A program made the translations under genes and the position numbers. A stretch of 64,000 bases of DNA from Allacma fusca. Its lineage: Eukaryota; Arthropoda; Collembola; Symphypleona; Sminthuridae. The notes under the pieces are model-generated. The model made no database searches. It saw only the letters and a program-made list of their open reading frames with translations, and was not told where the DNA came from. Within the stretch, counting starts at the first letter, position 1, and each line of letters starts with the position of its first letter. This document shows positions 34,701 through 50,700 of this stretch, piece after piece. The DNA lies in contig OX359245.1 in the NCBI GenBank assembly GCA_947179485.1, forward strand, positions 8,723,001 through 8,787,000, given 5' to 3'.

Positions 34701-36910
34701 TTTACACGGCAATTTTTTGTACACAAGTGTCTCCAGCTCGCCAGGATGTTCACACAACCCAATTTGACAACTGACAACAAAAAAAACTGGCGTGGAAGCT
34801 CAGGTACTCGAAAAACATTTAATTTCACAGTCCCCAAATGAATCCTCAGCGAGGATAATCGTTTCCAGGTGGTGATTATCTTATTTGCAGTCACTGTAGC
34901 CTGGTCATTAGAAATTAATTGTAATAAAAGACGTGTTATTGGAAGCTTTTCTGGTGTTGGAAATTTGAACATTTATGTATGTGAGAAATGATTAGAGTGG
35001 AAGTTTAGATACTGCTTCAAATCTCACAACCATGGAAGTTCATTCCAACTTTGTGCAAATCAAACAGGCTTGACGTTTTTGTAAAATGTAATTGAAAGTC
35101 GTAGATCAAATTAGTACTAATTTTAATCACAATTCGGTATTAAGAGATCGTTTTTTAAGAATGAATGGGATTTTAATTAAAAATTGAGACTTTAACGTGT
35201 CACATTTGAAAATATCCGACAGGATAATATAGAAATATTTTCAATTTTTTATCATTTATAGACATTTACTTTTGTATATTTTCCCTGAACTTTCCCATTT
35301 GTTGTCAAGTTTCCTTGACGCACTTCAACCACTGAGATTATAATTTATAAGGATTATTTTGCACTTGGCATAATCATTCTAACAAGGCAATATTTTCGGA
35401 TGTTACACGTGGATTCAAACAAAACAAAGCACATATTGTAGCATTCCCCAAGTGTGCTTCAAAACACATGAAAGTATTGCTTTATTTCTTCATTTTGTTG
35501 TTGTCACAGAGAATCCGTTTGAGAAAATACATTTATTTAAGCTTGCTTATTTAATCCTACAATTGTATTTCTGATATATGTATATGAATTCAGAGGATGT
35601 CGTAAAATCCCCGTGTAATAGAACAGGTGGAACATTTTTGAGGGTGTACTCAAAATGTTTACAGTAGAGGTGAGTGTTTCACAGTTGTAAGTAGAAACTA
35701 CCTTAAACCTAAACAAATGCGACGACCGAATACGTACTTGACATTTGCTTCAAAATTCCAGGTAACTGGAATCGCTTTGAAATATTTTGAATAAGGAAAA
35801 ATAAGTCACCCCGAAAAATGCCTAACGAATTGTTTTGAAGGAAATAGAGTTTTCAATCTTTGTCACAAAATAAGTGTTAAACCTATACAAGCACGCCCAT
35901 TTGTAATATTTAAAAAATAAGTTTGTTTAGAATTTAGTTGTAGAAAGCCCGAAGATGAACTCAGTTACTGTTCAATAGCTTTCTAATTTTGATAAAAATG
36001 GATTCCACTGAAACCAACTTAAATACGAAAAATACGTCCATATACTTGGATTACTTGGAAAATAAATTGACAAGCTGTACTAATTTGCGAGCTTTCGACA
36101 ACTAACGGATTACCATCTTCAGACACAAAACAGAAGGTGTTAACAAATTTCTAATAAAAGTATAAATTAATTTTTCTAATAATTCAGTCAAAAACTGTTT
36201 TAAAAATAAAATCTGATTTTTGAAATTAGGGGTTTTCAAGAAATTCATTCATTTTCAAGAGGTTCATTTAATGAAAAGATTTGTTAATTTACATTAATAA
36301 TTTCTCTTGCCTATTGAATGACAAGGTCGTCTTTTATTTTGCGTAGGAATTGTATTGGGTTGATTCAAATTAAATTTATGGGGTATGTATTTTTATGTAG
36401 ATAGACATGGATTTAAAGTTTATGTATTTGCACGACAGGTTTTCCAAAGTAAATACGGCATAAAAACTGAATTAAGTACAATCACAATTACAAATAAACA
36501 TGTACAGTAATAACTTTTATGGACACTCATGTATTTAAAACAAAGGTTCATTCCTTTGTTTATCTCAATTCTTGATGAACATAACCGTTTGAAACAAAGG
36601 GGTACCAAAGCGTTATTGGAGACTAGTCTTGAGGAAATGTTGAACTATAAATAATGTATGAAATATTTTCAACACTTTTCTTGAATTTCGAAGATTAAGC
36701 AATTACAGTTGTATATAGGATGACCCTGATACGCTCTTTGTAAAGTAGGAATAAACCATTGATACGCACATGTTAGAATAAAGAATTAATGTAATGTATA
36801 ATAATAAAACTAAAAGGATACAAATAAGAATAGAGAGTAAAAGTATGAAGTATGAATGAACATAGGAATGTGTAAAAGTGAGTAGTACGTTCATAATCTT
36901 GCTGACCGTT
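28752..36910. repeat. Array copies 1-3 (first variant group)
   Basis: Shared variants are GACAACAAAAAAAACTGG (29336 in copy 1), AAAAATGCCTAACG (30378), and CTGCTTCAAATC with TTTTAATTAAAAATTGAG. Copy 1 is 4 bp shorter through AACAGGTGTT in place of AACAGAAGGTGTT and AAATAAAATG in place of AAATAAACATG. Copy 1 ends in ACGTGTATAAGC, a variant otherwise seen only in the last copy. Copy 3 alone in this group has TTATTTGCAGTCACTG (34882). Confidence 0.9.
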
Positions 36911-39900
36911 GGGTACCGACACATTTATTTCAGTGGATAAATCCCTCTATTTTATCAAGCCCGGACCTGGAGTAATAATCTATTTTTCACTTCATTAAAA
37001 AACTTGTAGTATTAAGGCATCTTGCTCTCCCTATACCGCTCAATTAACTTTACTCTCTAATCGTGTTATCTGATGTCAATCTGAAGTTACATATTCAGTG
37101 TAAACTAACTTTACAAGGACATAAGTATTTGTTATTATTAGTGTCTGTGTTGTAACTAGTAATCAACTGGTAAGAAACAGTTTATGAAACTCAATGATGT
37201 GATGAAGTGATACTCGTACCAGGAACACTGAACCAATAAATTTTATTTGTTTATCGAATAAGCAGAAAAAATTTGTAAAACGTATTGTAAGCATATTCCA
37301 CCATTCATTAGCTTAATTGGAAGCAAAGTAGCCCTATGTGAATTTAAAAAAATATTATTATGCTTAGCTGCGATTGTTGAACAATGGGTCGTAATCATAA
37401 TTCATTGGGAATCATTTGAGTTTTACACGGCAATTTTTTGTACACAAGTGTCTCCAGCTCGCCAGGATGTTCACGCAACCCAATTTGACAACTGACTAGA
37501 AAAAATAACTGGCGTGGAAGCTCAGGTACTCCAAAAATATTTAATTTCACAGTCCCCAAATGAATCCTCAGCGAGGATAATCGTTTCCAGGTGGTGATTA
37601 TCTTATTCGCAGGCACTGTAGCCTGGTCATTAGAAATTAATTGTAATAAAAGACGTGCCATTGGAAGCTTTTCTGGTGTTGGAAATTTGAACATTAATGT
37701 ATGTGAGAAATGATTAGAGTGGAAGTTTAGATACTGCTTTAAATCTCACAACCATGGAAGTTCATTCCAACTTTGTGCAAATCAAACAGGCTTGACGTTT
37801 TTGTAAAATGTAATTGAAAGTCGTAGATCAAATTAGTACTAATTTTAATTACAATTCGGTATTAAGAGATCGTTTTTTAAGAATGAATGGGATTTTAATA
37901 TAAAATTGAGACTTTAACGTGTCACATTTGAAAATATCCGACAGGATAATATAGAAATATTTTCAATTTTTTATCATTTATAGACATTTACTTTTGTATA
38001 TTTTCCCTGAACTTTCCCATTTGTTGTCAAATTTCCTTGACGCACTTCAACCACTGAGATTATAATTTATAAGGATTATTTTGCACTTGGCATAATCATT
38101 CTAACAAGGCAATATTTTCGGATGTTACACGTGGATTCAAACAAAACAAAGCACATATTGTAGCATTCCCCAAGTGTGCTTCAAAACACATGAAAGTATT
38201 GCTTTATTTCTTCATTTTGTTGTTGTCACAGAGAATCCGTTTGAGAAAATACATTTATTTAAGCTTGCTTATTTAATCCTACAATTGTATTTCTGATATA
38301 TGTATATGAATTCAGAGGATGTCGTAAAATCCCCGTGTAATAGAACAGGTGGAACATTTTTGAGGGTGTACTCAAAATGTTTACAGTAGAGGTGAGTGTT
38401 TCACAGTTGTAAGTAGAAACTACCTTAAACCTAAACAAATGCGACGACCGAATACGTACTTGACATTTGCTTCAAAATTCCAGGTAACTGGAATCGCTTT
38501 GAAATATTTTGAATAAGGAAAAATAAGTCACCCCGAAAAATTCCTAACGAATTGTTTTGAAGGAAATAGAGTTTTCAATCTTTGTCACAAAATAATTGTT
38601 AAACCTATACAAGCACGCCCATTTGTAATATTTAAAAAATAAGTTTGTTTAGAATTTAGTTGTAGAAAGCCCGAAGATGAACTCAGTTACTGTTCAATAG
38701 CTTTCTAATTTTGATAAAAATGGATTCCACTGAAACCAACTTAAATACGAAAAATAAGTCCATATACTTGGATTACTTGGAAAATAAATTGACAAGCTGT
38801 ACTAATTTGCGAGCTTTCGACAACTAACGGATTACCATCTTCAGACACAAAACAGAAGGTGTTAACAAATTTCTAATAAAAGTATAAATTAATTTTTCTA
38901 ATAATTCAGTCAAAAACTGTTTTAAAATTAAAATCTGATTTTTGAAATTAGGGGTTTTCAAGAAATTCATTCATTTTCAAGAGGTTCATTTAATGAAAAG
39001 ATTTGTTAATTTACATTAATAATTTCTCTTGCCTATTGAATGACAAGGTCGTCTTTTATTTTGCGTAGGAATTGTATTGGGTTGATTCAAATTAAATTTA
39101 TGGGGTATGTATTTTTATGTAGATAGACATGGATTTAAAGTTTATGTATTTGCACGACAGGTTTTCCAAAGTAAATACGGCATAAAAACTGAATTAAGTA
39201 CAATCACAATTACAAATAAAATGTACAGTAATAACTTTTATGGACACTCATGTATTTAAAACAAAGGTTCATTCCTTTGTTTATCTCAATTCTTGATGAA
39301 CATAACCGTTTGAAACAAAGGGGTACCAAAGCGTTATTGGAGACTAGTCTTGAGGAAATGTTGAACTATAAATAATGTATGAAATATTTTCAACACTTTT
39401 CTTGAATTTCGAAGATTAAGCAATTACAGTTGTATATAGGATGACCCTGATACGCTCTTTGTAAAGTAGGAATAAACCATTGATACGCACATGTTAGAAT
39501 AAAGAATTAATGTAATGTATAATAATAAAACTAAAAGGATACAAATAAAAATAGAGAGTAAAAGTATGAAGTATGAATGAACATAGGAATGTGTAAAAGT
39601 GAGTAGTACGTTCATAAGCTTGCTGACCGTTGGGTACCGACACATTTATTTCAGTGGATAAATCCCTCTATTTTATCAAGCCCGGACCTGGAGTAATAAT
39701 CTATTTTTCACTTCATTAAAAAACTTGCAGTATTAAGGCATCTTGCTCTCCCTATACCGCTCAATTAACTTTACTCTCTAATGGTGTTTTCTGATGTAAA
39801 TCTGAAGTTACATATTCAGTGTAAACTAACTTTACAAGGACATAAGTATTTGTTATTATTAGTGTCTGTGTTGTAACTAGTAATCAACTGGTAAGAAACA

Positions 39901-42900
39901 GTTTATGAAACTCAATGATGTGATGAAGTGATACTCGTACCAGGAACACTGAACCAATAAATTTTATTTGTTTATCGAATAAGCAGAAAAAATTTGTAAA
40001 ACGTATTGTAAGCATATTCCACCATTCATTAGCTTTATTGGAAGCAAAGTAGCCCTATGTGAATTTAAAAAATATTATTATGCTTAGCTGCGATGGTTGA
40101 ACAATGGGTCGTAATCATAATTCATTGGGAATCATTTGAGTTTTACACGGCAATTTTTTGTACACAAGTGTCTCCAGCTCGCCAGGATGTTCACGCAACC
40201 CAATTTGACAACTGACTAGAAAAAATAACTAGCGTGGAAGCTCAGGTACTCCAAAAATATTTAATTTCACAGTCCCCAAATGAATCCTCAGCGAGGATAA
40301 TCGTTTCCAGGTGGTGATTATCTTATTCGCAGGCACTGTAGCCTGGTCATTAGAAATTAATTGTAATAAAAGACGTGCCATTGGAAGCTTTTCTGGTGTT
40401 GGAAATTTGAACATTAATGTATGTGAGAAATGATTAGAGTGGAAGTTTAGATACTGCTTTAAATCTCACAACCATGGAAGTTCATTCCAACTTTGTGCAA
40501 ATCAAACAGGCTTGACGTTTTTGTAAAATGTAATTGAAAGTCGTAGATCAAATTAGTACTAATTTTAATTACAATTCGGTATTAAGAGATCGTTTTTTAA
40601 GAATGAATGGGATTTTAATATAAAATTGAGACTTTAACGTGTCACATTTGAAAATATCCGACAGGATAATATAGAAATATTTTCAATTTTTTATCATTTA
40701 TAGACATTTACTTTTGTATATTTTCCCTGAACTTTCCCATTTGTTGTCAAATTTCCTTGACGCACTTCAACCACTGAGATTATAATTTATAAGAATAATT
40801 TTGCACTTGGCATAATCATTCTAACAAGGCAATAGTTTCGGATGTTACACGTGGATTCAAACAAAACAAAGCACATATTGTAGCATTCCCCAAGTGTGCT
40901 TCAATACACATGAAAGTATTGCTTTATTTCTTCATTTTGTTGTTGTCACAGAGAATCCGTTTGAGAAAATACATTTATTTAAGCTTGCTTATTTAATCCT
41001 ACAATTGTATTTCTGATATATGTATATGAATTCAGAGGATGTCGTAAAATCCCCGTGTAATAGAACAGGTGGAACATTTTTGAGGGTGTACTCAAAATGT
41101 TTACAGTAGAGGTGAGTGTTTCACAGTTGTAAGTAGAAACTACCTTAAACCTAAACAAATGCGACGACCGAATACGTACTTGACATTTGCTTCAAAATTC
41201 CAGGTAACTGGAATCGCTTTGAAATATTTTGAATAAGGAAAAATAAGTCACCCCGAAAAATTCCTAACGAATTGTTTTGAAGGAAATAGAGTTTTCAATC
41301 TTTGTCACAAAATAATTGTTAAACCTATACAAGCACGCCCATTTGTAATATTTAAAAAATAAGTTTGTTTAGAATTTAGTTGTAGAAAGCCCGAAGATGA
41401 ACTCAGTTACTGTTCAATAGCTTTCTAATTTTGATAAAAATGGATTCCACTGAAACCAACTTAAATACGAAAAATACGTCCATATACTTGGATTACTTGG
41501 AAAATAAATTGACAAGCTGTACTAATTTGCGAGCTTTCGACAACTAACGGATTACCATCTTCAGACACAAAACAGAAGGTGTTAACAAATTTCTAATAAA
41601 AGTTTAAATTAATTTTTCTAATAATTCAGTCAAAAACTGTTTTAAAATTAAAATCTGATTTTTGAAATTAGGGGTTTTCAAGAAATTCATTCATTTTCAA
41701 GAGGTTCATTTAATGAAAAGATTTGTTAATTTACATTAATAATTTCTCTTGCCTATTGAATGACAAGGTCGTCTTTTATTTTGCGTAGGAATTGTATTGG
41801 GTTGATTCAAATTAAATTTATGGGGTATGTATTTTTATGTAGATAGACATGGATTTAAAGTTTATGTATTTGCACGACAGGTTTTCCAAAGTAAATACGG
41901 CATATAAACTGAATTAAGTACAATCACAATTACAAATAAACATGTACAGTAATAACTTTTATGGACACTCATGTATTTAAAACAAAGGTTCATTCCTTTG
42001 TTTATCTCAATTCTTGATGAACATAACCGTTTGAAACAAAGGGGTACCAAAGCGTTATTGGAGACTAGTCTTGAGGAAATGTTGAACTATAAATAATGTA
42101 TGAAATATTTTCAACACTTTTCTTGAATTTCGAAGATTAAGCAATTACAGTTGTATATAGGATGACCCTGATACGCTCTTTGTAAAGTAGGAATAAACCA
42201 TTGATACGCACATGTTAGAATAAAGAATTAATGTAGTGTATAATAATAAAACTAAAAGGATACAAATAAGAATAGAGAGTAAAAGTATGAAGTATGAATG
42301 AACATAGGAATGTGTAAAAGTGAGTAGTACGTTCATAAGCTTGCTGACCGTTGGGTACCGACACATTTATTTCAGTGGATAAATCCCTCTATTTTATCAA
42401 GCCCGGACCTGGAGTAATAATCTATTTTTCACTTCATTAAAAAACTTGCAGTATTAAGGCATCTTGCTCTCCCTATACCGCTCAATTAACTTTACTCTCT
42501 AATGGTGTTTTCTGATGTAAATCTGAAGTTACATATTCAGTGTAAACTAACTTTACAAGGACATAAGTATTTGTTATTATTAGTGTCTGTGTTGTAACTA
42601 GTAATCAACTGGTAAGAAACAGTTTATGAAACTCAATGATGTGATGAAGTGATACTCGTACCAGGAACACTGAACCAATAAATTTTATTTGTTTATCGAA
42701 TAAGCAGAAAAAATTTGTAAAACGTATTGTAAGCATATTCCACCATTCATTAGCTTTATTGGAAGCAAAGTAGCCCTATGTGAATTTAAAAAAATATTAT
42801 TATGCTTAGCTGCGATGGTTGAACAATGGGTCGTAATCATAATTCATTGGGAATCATTTGAGTTTTACACGGCAATTTTTTGTACACAAGTGTCTCCAGC

Positions 42901-45900
42901 TCGCCAGGATGTTCACGCAACCCAATTTGACAACTGACAAGAAAAAATAACTGGCGTGGAAGCTCAGGTACTCCAAAAATATTTAATTTCACAGTCCCCA
43001 AATGAATCCTCAGCGAGGATAATCGTTTCCAGGTGGTGATTATCTTATTCGCAGGCACTGTAGCCTGGTCATTAGAAATTAATTGTAATAAAAGACGTGC
43101 CATTGGAAGCTTTTCTGATGTTGGAAATTTGAACATTAATGTATGTGAGAAATGATTAGAGTGGAAGTTTAGATACTGCTTTAAATCTCACAACCATGGA
43201 AGTTCATTCCAACTTTGTGCAAATCAAACAGGCTTGACGTTTTTGTAAAATGTAATTGAAAGTCGTAGATCAAATTAGTACTAATTTTAATTACAATTCG
43301 GTATTAAGAGATCGTTTTTTAAGAATGAATGGGATTTTAATATAAAATTGAGACTTTAACGTGTCACATTTGAAAATATCCGACAGGATAATATAGAAAT
43401 ATTTTCAATTTTTTATCATTTATAGACATTTACTTTTGTATATTTTCCCTGAACTTTCCCATTTGTTGTCAAATTTCCTTGACGCACTTCAACCACTGAG
43501 ATTATAATTTATAAGGATTATTTTGCACTTGGCATAATCATTCTAACAAGGCAATATTTTCGGATGTTACACGTGGATTCAAACAAAACAAAGCACATAT
43601 TGTAGCATTCCCCAAGTGTGCTTCAAAACACATGAAAGTATTGCTTTATTTCTTCATTTTGTTGTTGTCACAGAGAATCCGTTTGAGAAAATACATTTAT
43701 TTAAGCTTGCTTATTTAATCCTACAATTGTATTTCTGATATATGTATATGAATTCAGAGGATGTCGTAAAATCCCCGTGTAATAGAACAGGTGGAACATT
43801 TTTGAGGGTGTACTCAAAATGTTTACAGTAGAGGTGAGTGTTTCACAGTTGTAAGTAGAAACTACCTTAAACCTAAACAAATGCGACGACCGAATACGTA
43901 CTTGACATTTGCTTCAAAATTCCAGGTAACTGGAATCGCTTTGAAATATTTTGAATAAGGAAAAATAAGTCACCCCGAAAAATTCCTAACGAATTGTTTT
44001 GAAGGAAATAGAGTTTTCAATCTTTGTCACAAAATAATTGTTAAACCTATACAAGCACGCCCATTTGTAATATTTAAAAAATAAGTTTGTTTAGAATTTA
44101 GTTGTAGAAAGCCCGAAGATGAACTCAGTTACTGTTCAATAGCTTTCTAATTTTGATAAAAATGGATTCCACTGAAACCAACTTAAATACGAAAAATACG
44201 TCCATATACTTGGATTACTTGGAAAATAAATTGACAAGCTGTACTAATTTGCGAGCTTTCGACAACTAACGGATTACCATCTTCAGACACAAAACAGAAG
44301 GTGTTAACAAATTTCTAATAAAAGTATAAATTAATTTTTCTAATAATTCAGTCAAAAACTGTTTTAAAATTAAAATCTGATTTTTGAAATTAGAGGTTTT
44401 CAAGAAATTCATTCATTTTCAAGAGGTTCTTTTAATGAAAAGATTTGTTAATTTACATTAATAATTTCTCTTGCCTATTGAATGACAAGGTCGTCTTTTA
44501 TTTTGCGTAGGAATTGTATTGGGTTGATTCAAATTAAATTTATGGGGTATGTATTTTTATGTAGATAGACATGGATTTAAAGTTTATGTATTTGCACGAC
44601 AGGTTTTCCAAAGTAAATACGGCATAAAAACTGAATTAAGTACAATCACAATTACAAATAAACATGTACAGTAATAACTTTTATGGACACTCATGTATTT
44701 AAAACAAAGGTTCATTCCTTTGTTTATCTCAATTCTTGATGAACATAACCGTTTGAAACAAAGGGGTACCAAAGCGTTATTGGAGACTAGTCTTGAGGAA
44801 ATGTTGAACTATAAATAATGTATGAAATATGTTCAACACTATTCTTGAATTTCGAAGATTAAGCAATTACAGTTGTATATAGGATGACCCTGATACGCTC
44901 TTTGTAAAGTAGGAATAAACCATTGATACGCACATGTTAGAATAAAGAATTAATGTAGTGTATAATAATAAAACTAAAAGGATACAAATAAGAATAGAGA
45001 GTAAAAGTATGAAGTATGAATGAACATAGGAATGTGTAAAAGTGAGTAGTACGTTCATAAGCTTGCTGACCGTTGGGTACCGACACATTTATTTCAGTGG
45101 ATAAATCCCTCTATTTTATCAAGCCCGGACCTGGAGTAATAATCTATTTTTCACTTCATTAAAAAACTTGCAGTATTAAGGCATCTTGCTCTCCCTATAC
45201 CGCTCAATTAACTTTACTCTCTAATGGTGTTTTCTGATGTAAATCTGAAGTTACATATTCAGTGTAAACTAACTTTACAAGGACATAAGTATTTGTTATT
45301 ATTAGTGTCTGTGTTGTAACTAGTAATCAACTGGTAAGAAACAGTTTATGAAACTCAATAATGTGATGAAGTGATACTCGTACCAGGAACACTGAACCAA
45401 TAAATTTTATTTGTTTATCGAATAAGCAGAAAAAATTTGTAAAACGTATTGTAAGCATATTCCACCATTCATTAGCTTTATTGGAAGCAAAGTAGCCCTA
45501 TGTGAATTTAAAAAAATATTATTATGCTTAGCTGCGATGGTTGAACAATGGGTCGTAATCATAATTCATTGGGAATCATTTGAGTTTTACACGGCAATTT
45601 TTTGTACACAAGTGTCTCCAGCTCGCCAGGATGTTCACGCAACCCAATTTGACAACTGACAAGAAAAAATAACTGGCGTGGAAGCTCAGGTACTCCAAAA
45701 ATATTTAATTTCACAGTCCCCAAATGAATCCTCAGCGAGGATAATCGTTTCCAGGTGGTGATTATCTTATTCGCAGGCACTGTAGCCTGGTCATTAGAAA
45801 TTAATTGTAATAAAAGACGTGCCATTGGAAGCTTTTCTGGTGTTGGAAATTTGAACATTAATGTATGTGAGAAATGATTAGAGTGGAAGTTTAGATACTG

Positions 45901-47796
45901 CTTTAAATCTCACAACCATGGAAGTTCATTCCAACTTTGTGCAAATCAAACAGGCTTGACGTTTTTGTAAAATGTAATTGAAAGTCGTAGATCAAATTAG
46001 TACTAATTTTAATTACAATTCGGTATTAAGAGATCGTTTTTTAAGAATGAATGGGATTTTAATATAAAATTGAGACTTTAACGTGTCACATTTGAAAATA
46101 TCCGACAGGATAATATAGAAATATTTTCAATTTTTTATCATTTATAGACATTTACTTTTGTATATTTTCCCTGAACTTTCCCATTTGTTGTCAAATTTCC
46201 TTGACGCACTTCAACCACTGAGATTATAATTTATAAGGATTATTTTGCACTTGGCATAATCATTCTAACAAGGCAATATTTTCGGATGTTACACGTGGAT
46301 TCAAACAAAACAAAGCACATATTGTAGCATTCCCCAAGTGTGCTTCAAAACACATGAAAGTATTGCTTTATTTCTTCATTTTGTTGTTGTCACAGAGAAT
46401 CCGTTTGAGAAAATACATTTATTTAAGCTTGCTTATTTAATCCTACAATTGTATTTCTGATATATGTATATGAATTCAGAGGATGTCGTAAAATCCCCGT
46501 GTAATAGAACAGGTGGAACATTTTTGAGGGTGTACTCAAAATGTTTACAGTAGAGGTGAGTGTTTCACAGTTGTAAGTAGAAACTACCTTAAACCTAAAC
46601 AAATGCGACGACCGAATACGTACTTGACATTTGCTTCAAAATTCCAGGTAACTGAAATCGCTTTGAAATATTTTGAATAAGGAAAAATAAGTCACCCCGA
46701 AAAATTCCTAACGAATTGTTTTGAAGGAAATAGAGTTTTCAATCTTTGTCACAAAATAATTGTTAAACCTATACAAGCACGCCCATTTGTAATATTTAAA
46801 AAATAAGTTTGTTTAGAATTTAGTTGTAGAAAGCCCGAAGATGAACTCAGTTACTGTTCAATAGCTTTCTAATTTTGATAAAAATGGATTCCACTGAAAC
46901 CAACTTAAATACGAAAAATACGTCCATATACTTGGATTACTTGGAAAATAAATTGACAAGCTGTACTAATTTGCGAGCTTTCGACAACTAACGGATTACC
47001 ATCTTCAGACACAAAACAGAAGGTGTTAACAAATTTCTAATAAAAGTATAAATTAATTTTTCTAATAATTCAGTCAAAAACTGTTTTAAAATTAAAATCT
47101 GATTTTTGAAATTAGGGGTTTTCAAGAAATTCATTCATTTTCAAGAGGTTCATTTAATGAAAAGATTTGTTAATTTACATTAATAATTTCTCTTGCCTAT
47201 TGAATGACAAGGTCGTCTTTTATTTTGCGTAGGAATTGTATTGGGTTGATTCAAATTAAATTTATGGGGTATGTATTTTTATGTAGATAGACATGGATTT
47301 AAAGTTTATGTATTTGCACGACAGGTTTTCCAAAGTAAATACGGCATAAAAACTGAATTAAGTACAATCACAATTACAAATAAACATGTACAGTAATAAC
47401 TTTTATGGACACTCATGTATTTAAAACAAAGGTTCATTCCTTTGTTTATCTCAATTCTTGATGAACATAACCGTTTGAAACAAAGGGGTACCAAAGCGTT
47501 ATTGGAGACTAGTCTTGAGGAAATGTTGAACTATAAATAATGTATGAAATATTTTCAACACTTTTCTTGAATTTCGAAGATTAAGCAATTACAGTTGTAT
47601 ATAGGATGACCCTGATACGCTCTTTGTAAAGTAGGAATAAACCATTGATACGCACATGTTAGAATAAAGAATTAATGTAGTGTATAATAATAAAACTAAA
47701 AGGATACAAATAAGAATAGAGAGTAAAAGTATGAAGTATGAATGAACATAGGAATGTGTAAAAGTGAGTAGTACGTTCATAAGCTTGCTGACCGTT
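36911..47796. repeat. Array copies 4-7 (second variant group)
   Basis: Shared variants are GACTAG or GACAAG followed by AAAAAATAACT (one base longer than in copies 1-3), GAACATTAATGTATG, CTGCTTTAAATC, TTTTAATATAAAATTG and AAAAATTCCTAACG. The one-base gain shifts the minus-strand 93-109 codon frame and gives it a different C-terminus. Confidence 0.9.
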
Positions 47797-50700
47797 GGGT
47801 ACCGACACATTTATTTCAGTGGATAAATCCCTCTATTTTATCAAGCCCGGACCTGGAGTAATAATCTATTTTTCACTTCATTAAAAAACTTGCAGTATTA
47901 AGGCATCTTGCTCTCCCTATACCGCTCAATTAACTTTACTCTCTAATGGTGTTTTCTGATGTAAATTGAAGTTACATATTCAGTGTAAACTAACTTTACA
48001 AGGACATAAGTATTTGTTATTATTAGTGTCTGTGTTGTAACTAGTAATCAACTGGTAAGAAACAGTTTATGAAACTCAATAATGTGATGAAGTGATACTC
48101 GTACCAGGAACACTGAACCAATAAATTTTATTTGTTTATCGAATAAGCAGAAAAAATTTGTAAAACGTATTGTAAGCATATTCCACCATTCATTAGCTTT
48201 ATTGGAAGCAAAGTAGCCCTATGTGAATTTAAAAAAATATTATTATGCTTAGCTGCGATGGTTGAACAATGGGTCGTAATCATAATTCATTGGGAATCAT
48301 TTGAGTTTTACACGGCAATTTTTTGTACACAAGTGTCTCCAGCTCGCCAGGATGTTCACGCAACCCAATTTGACAACTGACAAGAAAAAATAATTGGCGT
48401 GGAAGCTCAGGTACTCCAAAAATATTTAATTTCACAGTCCCCAAATGAATCCTCAGCGAGGATAATCGTTTCCAGGTGGTGATTATCTTATTTGCAGTCA
48501 CTGTAGCCTGGTCATTAGAAATTAATTGTAATAAAAGACGTGCCATTGGAAGCTTTTCTGGTGTTGGAAATTTGAACATTTATGTATGTGAGAAATGATT
48601 AGAGTGGAAGTTTAGATACTGCTTCAAATCTCACAACCATGGAAGTTCATTCCAACTTTGTGCAAATCAAACAGGCTTGACGTTTTTGTAAAATGTAATT
48701 GAAAGTCGTAGATCAATTTAGTACTAATTTTAATCACAATTCGGTATTAAGAGATCGTTTTTTAAGAATGAATGGGATTTTAATTAAAAATTGAGACTTT
48801 AACGTGTCACATTTGAAAATATCCGACAGGATAATATAGAAATATTTTCAATTTTTTATCATTTATAGACATTTACTTTTGTATATTTTCCCTGAACTTT
48901 CCCATTTGTTGTCAAATTTCCTTGACGCACTTCAACCACTGAGATTATAATTTATAAGGATTATTTTGCACTTGGCATAATCATTCTAACAAGGCAATAT
49001 TTTCGGATGTTACACGTGGATTCAAACAAAACAAAGCACATATTGTAGCATTCCCCAAGTGTGCTTCAAAACACATGAAAGTATTGCTTTATTTCTTCAT
49101 TTTGTTGTTGTCACAGAGAATCCGTTTGAGAAAATACATTTATTTAAGCTTGCTTATTTAATCCTACAATTGTATTTCTGATATATGTATATGAATTCAG
49201 AGGATGTCGTAAAATCCCCGTGTAATAGAACAGGTGGAACATTTTTGAGGGTGTACTCAAAATGTTTACAGTAGAGGTGAGTGTTTCACAGTTGTAAGTA
49301 GAAACTACCTTAAACCTAAACAAATGCGACGACCGAATACGTACTTGACATTTGCTTCAAAATTCCAGGTAACTGGAATCGCTTTGAAATATTTTGAATA
49401 AGGAAAAATAAGTCACCCCGAAAAATTCCTAACGAATTGTTTTGAAGGAAATAGAGTTTTCAATCTTTGTCACAAAATAATTGTTAAACCTATACAAGCA
49501 CGCCCATTTGTAATATTTAAAAAATAAGTTTGTTTAGAATTTAGTTGTAGAAAGCCCGAAGATGAACTCAGTTACTGTTCAATAGCTTTCTAATTTTGAT
49601 AAAAATGGATTCCACTGAAACCAACTTAAATACGAAAAATACGTCCATATACTTGGATTACTTGGAAAATAAATTGACAAGCTGTACTAATTTGCGAGCT
49701 TTCGACAACTAACGGATTACCATCTTCAGACACAAAACAGAAGGTGTTAACAAATTTCTAATAAAAGTATAAATTAATTTTTCTAATAATTCAGTCAAAA
49801 ACTGTTTTAAAATTAAAATCTGATTTTTGAAATTAGGGGTTTTCAAGAAATTCATTCATTTTCAAGAGGTTCATTTAATGAAAAGATTTGTTAATTTACA
49901 TTAATAATTTCTCTTGCCTATTGAATGACAAGGTCGTCTTTTATTTTGCGTAGGAATTGTATTGGGTTGATTCAAATTAAATTTATGGGGTATGTATTTT
50001 TATGTAGATAGACATGGATTTAAAGTTTATGTATTTGCACGACAGGTTTTCCAAAGTAAATACGGCATAAAAACTGAATTAAGTACAATCACAATTACAA
50101 ATAAACATGTACAGTAATAACTTTTATGGACACTCATGTATTTAAAACAAAGGTTCATTCCTTTGTTTATCTCAATTCTTGATGAACATAACCGTTTGAA
50201 ACAAAGGGGTACCAAAGCGTTATTGGAGACTAGTCTTGAGGAAATGTTGAACTATAAATAATGTATGAAATATTTTCAACACTTTTCTTGAATTTCGAAG
50301 ATTAAGCAATTACAGTTGTATATAGGATGACCCTGATACGCTCTTTGTAAAGTAGGAATAAACCATTGATACGCACATGTTAGAATAAAGAATTAATGTA
50401 GTGTATAATAATAAAACTAAAAGGATACAAATAAGAATAGAGAGTAAAAGTATGAAGTATGAATGAACATAGGAATGTGTAAAAGTGAGTAGTACGTTCA
50501 TAAGCTTGCTGACCGTTGGGTACCGACACATTTATTTCAGTGGATAAATCCCTCTATTTTATCAAGCCCGGACCTGGAGTAATAATCTATTTTTCACTTC
50601 ATTAAAAAACTTGCAGTATTAAGGCATCTTGCTCTCCCTATACCGCTCAATTAACTTTACTCTCTAATGGTGTTTTCTGATGTAAATTGAAGTTACATAT